A stretch of DNA of 64,000 nucleotides, from contig CAVZBF010000002.1 of NCBI GenBank assembly GCA_963773465.1, forward strand, positions 1,364,001-1,428,000. The letters are read 5' to 3'. Made by a program: the position numbers and the translations under genes. A model generated the notes under the pieces. The model saw only the letters and a program-made list of their open reading frames with translations. It was not told the origin of the DNA and did not search any database. This DNA comes from VBAS01 sp963773465. Its GTDB lineage: Bacteria > Bacteroidota > Bacteroidia > Chitinophagales > Chitinophagaceae. Below are positions 57,333-64,000 of this stretch, in pieces (position 1 is the first letter of the stretch; every line of letters begins with the position of its first letter).

Positions 57333-59468
57333 CTATTTAATTAACATGACCGTTCCTCTGTTGGCTTTTCTTTCCTGGCCGGGCAATTGATAATGACATT
57401 GCCACACAAAAACTCCGGCTTGTTGTTCTTTACCCAGAAATTTTCCATCCCATCCTTTCCCGGGCTCCTGGCTCTGAAAAACTAATTGTCCCCATCGGTT
57501 ATAGATCTGAAAATTGTAATTAAGAAAATGGCCGCTTGATACCGGCTTGAACAGCTCGTTCTTTCCATCATTATTGGGAGTGAATGCGTTTGGAAAATAA
57601 ATGTATACCGGGCATTCCCTGGATCTGACAACTATGTTTTGTTTTCCCACGCAACCATTTTGATCAATCACCTGCAACCAATAATTTCCCGCGGTTGTGA
57701 TATCCAATGCAGCATTTTTTGTACCATCGCTCCATAAGTAATGATTGAAGGACCTGGTTGGTTTTAATTGCAGTTTATCAAATTGGCATATGGCCGTATC
57801 TGAGAAAATGAAGTTCGTTGGAATTGGGTCAACACCTACGTTGATAGTATCGGTGACGTAACACCCGTCGATGGTGGTTGCCTGAACTATGTACTGTGTT
57901 GCTGTTTGCGGGAATACTTTTATGGTATTTTCTGCCAACTGAAGAAAGCCCGCCGGCTTCCAGGTATAATTCAGAAATTCCTCTTCGGCAGACAATACGA
58001 TCGAATCACCAACACAAAGAGAAGTATCCTTACCGATGTTAATAGATGGCTTTTGGATGAGCATGCATTGCAGGTCCTGATCGATAGCATACGGTGAAAT
58101 TGACATATCAGCGGTAACTGAAACAACCCTGTTGGCAAAAACATCTTTCCATGATACCGCAGCGGTTGATGTAAAATGAAATTGATCAGATGATATAAAG
58201 TGAGCATCATCGCCAAAACAAACAGATGTGTCACCCTTGTTGTGAATTATCATCAATTCAATGTTTTGTTTTTGTGAAACTGAATTATTCATCACGATGC
58301 TGAGCTTACCATTTCTTTTTCTGAATGTCCAATAAGGGTGAATGCTAAAATTGTAGATGAAGTCGATCGGTGTGATACCCGGTGAAAACGCGATTGATTT
58401 CTCAACCATGATATTTTCATGATCATCGATGAGGCCATAAAATCCCTTGTTTGTTATAATGTTGTAATGACTCATGACTGTAGCACCCGAGGGAAGCACT
58501 TGTATCAACGGATTGGTAGGATTGACAGAGCCCGGATCGAATGTTGAATATCGTCTTGAAAAATAAGAATCCAGTTGTTCGTTAAACAATATTTTGTAAC
58601 AGTAATTCCCTCCATCCACAGTATAATAGAGACCGGAGAGAGCAAAATTTCCGTTGTCCAATTGGACTGAACTATGATTTAAGGTGGAAAACTCGACATC
58701 AGTCATGCCCCCCGGTTGTTCGAAACAGAAATTTTTTTGTAACTCGATGTTTCCTGTAACATAATCAAGACGCATAGCTGTTATAAACCCGCCGGTATTT
58801 CCCGGACAATTGAGAGAGCGGTCATATGCCTGGCCCAATACAATAATTTTTCCGTTTTTTAGATGGATGCCTCCCAGCTTCGTCATTTCGGCAACGAAGT
58901 TTTTACTCCAGGCAATGCTTCCATTAGCATTCAACAGCATCAGCACGGAAGATTCATGATCGTCGCCGGCTAAAAAATTAATTCCACCTCTTTTCCAACT
59001 CACCAGGATTTCGCCTCCAATGCCCTCCGAGATAGATTGCAGGTAGATGTTGTTAAGGTTGCCGTTATTGTTAAAGAAATAGAAATTTTGCCAAATCAAA
59101 TTCCCGGCCTCGTCCAATTTAGCGATGAACAAGTTGAGAGCTTGATTGCTTTGAATCGCAGTCCCGCCTATTATAAAGCTGCCATCGGAGAGTTGAACAA
59201 TTTTTGTTGCGTTTAGTTTTTTTGAACTCAGATACTGTTTACTCCAAAGTTTGTTGCCCTTGTTATCCAGTTTCAGTAATAGCGTTTTTTTGAGCGGATA
59301 TTCTCTTATTTCTCCAAGAATCAACGTTTCCTGGCTGGTGGTTATAATATGATCGTTGGCATAAATAGAATCGGGAGCGTGATAGCGAATCTTAAAAACA
59401 GTATCGGAGCAGTCTTGTGCTTTTGCCGTGTTGGTAAATAAAATCAGGATTGGTAAAAATCTCTTCAT
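57333..59468 (-). CDS. Large secreted T9SS type B sorting-domain protein
   Basis: The 711-residue protein begins MKRFLPILILFTNTAKAQ (signal peptide). Residues about 30-470 look like a beta-propeller or WD-like repeat array built from variants of LLILDNKGNKLWSKQY and GSIAWSKNFVAEMTKLGG, which suggest a delta-60-type repeat. A PKD/Ig-like part follows (GKDTSLCVGDSIVLSAEEEF, YTWKPAGFLQ). The end is the type B domain: FPNAFTPNNDGKNELFKP, YNFQIYNRWGQLVFQS, GWDGKFLGKEQQAGVFVW and RGTVMLIK. It is exported by T9SS. Relatives lie at 6011, 13936 and 16811. Whether it forms part of a larger surface complex is unknown. Confidence 0.88.
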   Translation of the reverse strand: MKRFLPILILFTNTAKAQDCSDTVFKIRYHAPDSIYANDHIITTSQETLILGEIREYPLKKTLLLKLDNKGNKLWSKQYLSSKKLNATKIVQLSDGSFIIGGTAIQSNQALNLFIAKLDEAGNLIWQNFYFFNNNGNLNNIYLQSISEGIGGEILVSWKRGGINFLAGDDHESSVLMLLNANGSIAWSKNFVAEMTKLGGIHLKNGKIIVLGQAYDRSLNCPGNTGGFITAMRLDYVTGNIELQKNFCFEQPGGMTDVEFSTLNHSSVQLDNGNFALSGLYYTVDGGNYCYKILFNEQLDSYFSRRYSTFDPGSVNPTNPLIQVLPSGATVMSHYNIITNKGFYGLIDDHENIMVEKSIAFSPGITPIDFIYNFSIHPYWTFRKRNGKLSIVMNNSVSQKQNIELMIIHNKGDTSVCFGDDAHFISSDQFHFTSTAAVSWKDVFANRVVSVTADMSISPYAIDQDLQCMLIQKPSINIGKDTSLCVGDSIVLSAEEEFLNYTWKPAGFLQLAENTIKVFPQTATQYIVQATTIDGCYVTDTINVGVDPIPTNFIFSDTAICQFDKLQLKPTRSFNHYLWSDGTKNAALDITTAGNYWLQVIDQNGCVGKQNIVVRSRECPVYIYFPNAFTPNNDGKNELFKPVSSGHFLNYNFQIYNRWGQLVFQSQEPGKGWDGKFLGKEQQAGVFVWQCHYQLPGQERKANRGTVMLIK

Positions 59469-59471
59469 CAT

Positions 59472-59759
59472 AACTTACTGCTACAAACCTCGGGAAGGGG
59501 TTGGGAAAAAAATGTTAAGATCAATTTTGGTATATTTTTAATAAATATCGGAAAGATCAGGAGAGATTTTTTTGATAAATGTCATAAAACCGATTTGATG
59601 GGATTTGTCGCAGGGACAGACAACTACTCGTTGTAAACACCGTAGAGGACAATGCATGTGGCCGCGGGATGAAACGGAAATCGTGTAAATAATCTAAATC
59701 ATACAACTCATGACAATATGCCAAAGTATTAATCACACAATACTAAATTGGGTTACATT
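59472..59759. other. Intergenic region, nothing recognised
   Basis: About 290 bp of AT-rich sequence between the minus-strand start of the type B protein and the adenylyltransferase remnant. No open frame, hairpin or repeat was recognised in it. Confidence 0.5.
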
Positions 59760-60115
59760 TTACTTGATTTTTAATTGGAATCTACTCAATAATAAATTTG
59801 TAACCCCTGCCACTCGCATTGAGTAGGTAGTTAATAGTTCATTGTACAGATCCTCAGTAATATATTTCTTCATAAACTTGCCGCCTGTCCCAAACGAAAC
59901 AGAAAAGCTATTATCGACCCGATTTTCCACTCGATCATTTTCATCAACATGGGTCGCACAACCGTTTCAGCGAAGTACTTTGCATAGGTGATTTCATCCC
60001 GCAGCAGTCCTTTTGCCACATACGTGCATACCCACCAAAACTCATTGCAGGTATCCGAAAATTCTTTAGCTGATGGTTTTTTGATATGATGATCCTTATC
60101 GCTCGCCGGTGGTAT
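59760..60115 (-). pseudogene. C-terminal remnant of aminoglycoside 6-adenylyltransferase (aadE-like)
   Basis: With one shift at a GGG run near 59912, the minus strand encodes PPASDKDHHIKKPSAKEFSD, CNEFWWVCTYVAKGLLRDEI, YAKYFAETVVRPMLMKMIEW, KIGVDNSFSVSFGTGGKFMK and KKYITEDLYNELLTTYSMRV to a stop at 59760-59762. This is the C-terminal third of ANT(6) streptomycin adenylyltransferases (CNEFWWVxTYVAKGL is diagnostic). The nucleotidyl-transfer N-terminal domain is missing, so it cannot confer resistance. The upstream edge near 60115 abuts, in the same orientation, a truncated regulator gene. Confidence 0.85.
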
Positions 60116-60149
60116 TGCGGAATAAGACCGACCCTACCCTTGTAAAAAA

Positions 60150-60982
60150 ATGTACGTTAATAAAAACTTAATGGAGTTATCGTCGCTTAATTTCTTACGT
60201 AATTTAGACACCAATACATCAACATTTCTGACTGATCACAACTATACCTTCATCTTCCCAAATTTCTTTCATCAGTTTTTCCCTTTCTACGATTTGATTT
60301 ATATTTTCTGCAAATATTTTTAGTGCTTTTGTTTCTTTTTCCGAAAGCGTAATAGTTTTATTCTCACTTTTAAGAACATTTTATTACCTGTATAAGAATC
60401 TAAAATTTCCTAATTGTATATAATCATTATTATCTAAGATTGATGCTTTCTCTTCTTTTTTCCGAAACTTATCTTTCACATAAAAACCAACAAACTCAAA
60501 GGAATGATCAACAGCAACAACAAAAAGAAATTAAACTTATTTTTCTTCAAAAGTTCAATTTCAATAACATAACAACTAACCTCCAGCGTACGACCCCTGC
60601 AAGGTGTTAAATCGCCTGTTTGGCTATTTATTTCGAATGCAAAGACAGTTTCATTTTGTTTACAATTCCTCAAATTCACTATATAATCGTTTGCCAGGGC
60701 ATTTTTTTGAAATGTTCGTTGAACTAAATTGATGAGTGAATCTGAAATAAAACCAAAGTCATTTTGAAAGGAGATCTGGTAGGTATGTTCATTTAATTTC
60801 TTAACCGGCAGCACCCTGGATGAAGAATCTTTAGCTGAAAGCAAAAGCTGATGTCCTAAATCACGTAATACAACTTCTAAATGCTTCCCGGGGATTTCAT
60901 TCTTTTTACTGATAAATGCAACAGCAGAAATCAAAATAGCAATTATCATGATTGAAGATCCGAACAGAATAAATGGCTTCAT
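60150..60982 (-). CDS. Membrane-bound winged-helix transcriptional regulator, 3' truncated (frameshifted)
   Basis: Joined frames start MKPFILFGSSIMIIAILISA (TM1), then a periplasmic sensor domain of about 120 residues (HLEVVLRDLGHQLLLSAKDS, DYIVNLRNCKQNETVFAFEI, Cys-containing TGDLTPCRGRTLEVSCYVIE), TM2 (NFFLLLLLIIPLSLLVFM), and, after a shift at 60476, a cytoplasmic linker (DKFRKKEEKASILDNNDYIQ). An OmpR-type winged helix follows (KTITLSEKETKALKIFAENI, VEREKLMKEIWEDEGIVV, RNVDVLVSKLRKKLSDDNSI). This CadC-like one-protein sensor-regulator reads only to INVH at about 60150; the usual GKGYKF end is missing and unrelated codons follow. Breaks are near 60476, 60380 and 60220. The function is inferred from architecture. 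Confidence 0.8.
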
Positions 60983-61130
60983 GTGTGCAAAAATAATCTA
61001 TTAAACCCCAGTTTTCGGTGGTTTTACAAACGTTTTACATCATCCTTTACAACTTTTTACTATTAAAAAGCTCCAGGATAGTTGACGCCCAATATCTTTA
61101 CTTTATTGTTTCACCAAATCAATTATAGTC

Positions 61131-62109
61131 ATGAAAATCTATAGCCTTGCTTTTTTGCTCCTTTTTCATATATCCCCCTTTGTATTTCCAATCACGGATA
61201 GTCAGCAAAAACTAAATAGAAATAAGTCGGGGGTTGCAAACATCGTTTTTAAATCTACTGATGGCGGACAAACATGGCAGGACATTAGCGAAGGACTGCC
61301 CGAAGATAAGCTGGAGGGTAGTTTCTTTGCAAATGATAGTGGGTTCTATTTACGTACCGGCAATGGTATATATCACAGTAAACCAAACCACAGCTCCTTT
61401 TTGGAAGAAAGAGATTTTCCCTGACGAACATAGCAACATTGCCCCTGGTAAGTCCGGGATATTTGCATACGATTACCACCAGGGTCAGTTTATACAAAAA
61501 ATAAACGGAACGGGTGAATGGTCGCCTATATACACGAATTTTCAGTTGAAAGGGATAATCGCACCGTTTTTGAAACTGCCGGAGGCACTGTTTTCATCGT
61601 TTGCGACCCGCCGCGGCCTTTTTAAATCCACTAACAGTGGAAAAACCTGGAAACAAGTCCATACTGGCGGCTGGTAATGGAAATTGGTAGAGTCAAACGG
61701 TGTACTGATGGCGAACAGCATCAATGGGATAATAAGATCGACCGATGATGGTGAAACCTGGGAGACTGTGATCAGTGAGGGCGGTGTGGGCATCGATGTA
61801 GAACGCATCGAAGGTGGATTCGCTGCTATCACTTTCAATACACAGTCGGAGACCAGGAGAGTGCGAACATCCTACGACGGCGGTAAAACCTGGCAGGCCA
61901 TCGATGCCGATCTTCCACCGAGTATGAAGATTTCCTCAATTATCCAGGTTGGTGAATATTTCTTTTGTGGTCATCCTAACGGCATTTACAGATCAACAGA
62001 CAAGGGAAAAACATGGAAATTGATACTTCCTTCAATAGAAAATAAGGTCTTCAATTTATCTGTTTCAGGCAACGTGATTTATGCCATACCCAGAGCGGGA
62101 GGATGTTGA
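61131..62109 (+). CDS. Secreted BNR/Asp-box propeller protein (frameshifted)
   Basis: Joined frames give about 325 residues. The signal peptide is MKIYSLAFLLLFHISPFVFP. At least five Asp-box repeats are visible: STDGGQTWQDISEG, STNSGKTWKQVHTG, STDDGETWETVISEG, SYDGGKTWQAIDAD and STDKGKTWKLILPS. These make a sialidase/Ycf48/VPS10-like beta-propeller. Enzymatic residues of sialidases are not recognised, so a binding role is as likely. A frame break lies near 61410, and an in-frame TAA interrupts at 61675-61677 (between GGW and WKLVESNG). It is followed by a short secreted protein. Confidence 0.8.
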
Positions 62110-62206
62110 AAAATCAGATTAACATTCATGCATTGTTTAAAATTACCGCAGATGGCGGATATGATTAATTGTGCGCAAGCTGAAAAAAAATAAAAAAATA
62201 AAAAAT

Positions 62207-62760
62207 ATGAAAAAAAGTATAATGATATTGATGATGGTGACAACAGGATTTTTTTGCTTCGGGCAAAGCAGTAAGATTCCGTTTATACAGGAAATTTGGA
62301 TTCGGTAAAAGCTAAAGATGTTATCCCACGCGAACCTAATGGCCCAACCAAAGCCGGACTTGCTAAAGCAATCGAGACCGGAACGATTTATAATTCTACA
62401 TCGCCTTATCACAATGTTTCGCATGAATTTACTTATCTGGTGGCTATGCGGGATTATTGTAATAAAACTTTATCGCAAATGCGTGATAATGGTGAAGTGA
62501 ATAAGAAGCTTTCTAAGAAATTGAAAAGGGAATTGTCAAAGGCTAAGGCAGAATTAGCTTCAGCAAAATATAATGGTTTAAAAATTGAGTCGGACTACTA
62601 TGAACTATTTTTAAAAAAGATCAATGATCAATTTAGGGATTAATGTTAGTAACTTTTTTTAAATTCTAAGTCTGATTATCAAAAGTTCTATGATCTTTTA
62701 GCTGATCAAACTATGTTTGATTCCATTGAATTCGATATTAAGATCGTATCAAAAAAATAA
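62207..62760 (+). CDS. Secreted protein of unknown function (frameshifted)
   Basis: The start MKKSIMILMMVTTGFFCFGQ is a signal peptide. A shift near 62300 joins it to DSVKAKDVIPREPNGPTKAG, YNSTSPYHNVSHEFTYLVAM and LSKAKAELASAKYNGLKIES (a helical, Lys-rich segment). After the apparent stop at 62643 the sequence still codes: NSKSDYQKFYDLLADQTMFD and SIEFDIKIVSKK, stop at 62758-62760. So the real protein is about 180 residues. No family is recognised. Confidence 0.6.
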
Positions 62761-62863
62761 ATAGCTGAATCCTTAAAAGACTTTAACTAAATCAGATCAT
62801 GTTATTCTATTCCGGTAAAATAGCTCTTAGGTTTTTGAAATTCTTACGTAATTAAAAGAAATT

Positions 62864-63953
62864 ATGAAATACGTACACGTTTTTACTTTTCTGACAATAT
62901 TAATTTTTGGCACTGCCTGCAACGGGCAAGTTAAAAAAGACTTACCAAAAGAAAAGGTAAATGAATCAAACAAGATATCTGATGCACATCCAAAACTTAT
63001 AAAAACCATCGGCAACCCCAGATATGGCAATGTTCAATGTGGCCTGCAGGACAAAGCCGGTAACCTTTGGTTCGGAACCACAGAAAATGGTCTTTATAAA
63101 TATGACGGAAAATCGTTTAGCCAATTTTTAGTGGCCGATGGGCTAAACAGTAATAATATTTATGCCATTTTGGAAGATAAAGATGGTAAAATCTGGATAG
63201 GTACTGAAGCGGGAGTTTGTCTTTACGATGGTAAAACATTTGCTAAAATCGAGATTCCTTTACCAAAAAACCTGCCTCCCAACAAGAATCGCAATACGCA
63301 ACTGAATGGTATTCAGTATAATGCAGGCAAAAAGCGGAAAACTATGGTTCGCAACAATTGATGGTGTTTATATCTACGATGGCAAATCTTTTACTCCGTT
63401 TATAGTTAATGAGGCGCAGGTGGTTATATGAGCAGTAACAATAACGTGGAACAAATTTTAGAAGATAAAGCAGGTAACATTTGGTTTGGTGGACGAGAGT
63501 AACGAAGGTGTGTATCGTTACGATGGTAAATCTGTAATCAACATTAAACTAAAGGAATTATTTCAAAATGGGCCAAAGCCAAAAGCTCATAATTGGGCAT
63601 GGCCTCAATTGCAAGACAAAAACGGGAATATTTGGTTCAGCAATTGGGGTGGGGTCTACCGGTATGATGGCAAATCATTTACAAGTTTTACAAAAAAAGA
63701 TGGCTTATCCGGTGACATGGTTGCCCGAATTATAGAAGACAAAAAGGGAAACCTTTGGTTTGGTGGTGCTGGACTTAGCCGTTACGATGGTAAATCTTTC
63801 ACTCGTTTTACAACAAAAGATGGACTACCCAATCAAGGGGTTTGGTCAATTTTGGAAGATAAAACTGGAAATCTTTGGGTGGGTACGAGAGAAACAGGTC
63901 TCTACCTTTACGATGGAAAAACATTTATTACTTATTCGGAATATAAACACTAG
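62864..63953 (+). CDS. Lipoprotein with two-component-regulator propeller (Reg_prop) repeats (frameshifted)
   Basis: MKYVHVFTFLTILIFGTACN is a lipoprotein signal (lipobox GTAC). The rest is made of propeller blades, with the repeated signature GNLWFGTTENGLYKYDGKSF, GKIWIGTEAGVCLYDGKTF, GNIWFSNWGGVYRYDGKSF, GNLWFGGAGLSRYDGKSF and GNLWVGTRETGLYLYDGKTF. Such blades occur in the periplasmic half of hybrid two-component sensors and in stand-alone propellers; no kinase part follows. Frame breaks lie near 63330-63360 and 63410-63500. It ends at TAG 63951-63953, close to the window end, after which ACNGQTK is again readable. Confidence 0.85.
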
Positions 63954-64000
63954 CCTGTAACGGACAAACAAAAGCAACGAACTGCAACATCGTATTGGTA

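Noticed and set aside
59760..60115. Functional streptomycin resistance gene
   Set aside because: The nucleotidyltransferase N-terminal domain is absent and the frame is broken, so it is a remnant.

Overview
The window looks like a Bacteroidota chromosome segment, most likely from the family Chitinophagaceae. Grounds: type IX secretion (T9SS) genes including a giant SprA, four proteins with the gliding-motility type B C-terminal sorting domain, futalosine-type menaquinone genes, TTTG-N19/20-TAnnTTTG promoters, and GxxExxY and DinB proteins. The genus is not claimed. No tRNA, rRNA, CRISPR or phage module was seen.

Layout. 0-11 kb: an outer-membrane barrel protein, folD, queE, a PorE-like TPR/propeller/OmpA protein, dprA, a type B secreted protein, a MORN-repeat protein and guaB. 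11-21 kb: a DUF4105 protein, a hydrolase, two tandem paralogous PKD-type secreted proteins and an SDR. 21-31 kb: a GxxExxY gene with a duplicated 3' end, sprA, ruvA and fabH. 31-35.6 kb: a REP-associated tyrosine transposase (RAYT) with a tandem array of internally deleted derivatives, between a dinB remnant and an intact dinB. 35.6-48.7 kb: a Cys/Met-metabolism PLP enzyme, a serine hydrolase, an amidohydrolase, a GNAT, an M43 metalloprotease, fabD, folE, two QueD/PTPS paralogues, mqnB, mqnD and a barrel-like protein. 48.8-55 kb: photolyase, a PabC-like enzyme and a two-component cluster with two NarL-type regulators. 55-64 kb: small secreted proteins, a type B protein, a streptomycin adenylyltransferase remnant abutting a truncated membrane-bound winged-helix regulator, and BNR and Reg_prop propeller proteins.

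Function. queE, folE and two QueD-family genes serve 7-deazaguanine or pterin synthesis. folD, folE and the PabC-like gene serve folate. mqnB and mqnD serve menaquinone. fabD and fabH start fatty acid synthesis. SprA and the PorE-like protein belong to the secretion route used by the type A and type B proteins encoded nearby.

Sequence quality. Many conserved housekeeping genes (guaB, fabH, fabD, ruvA, queE, mqnB, mqnD, sprA) are split by one-base frame changes whose two sides still match one protein. These look like assembly errors rather than pseudogenes. Genes are given as whole features with the breaks noted.

The most unusual content is repetitive: (i) the RAYT element with an array of internally deleted copies sharing a derived base; (ii) many families of short-word, hairpin-forming repeats between genes, some of which also appear in frame inside coding sequences (mqnD, a GNAT, queE, a hydrolase, the dprA start); (iii) a 53-54 bp element with inverted ends on both sides of one unknown secreted-protein gene.
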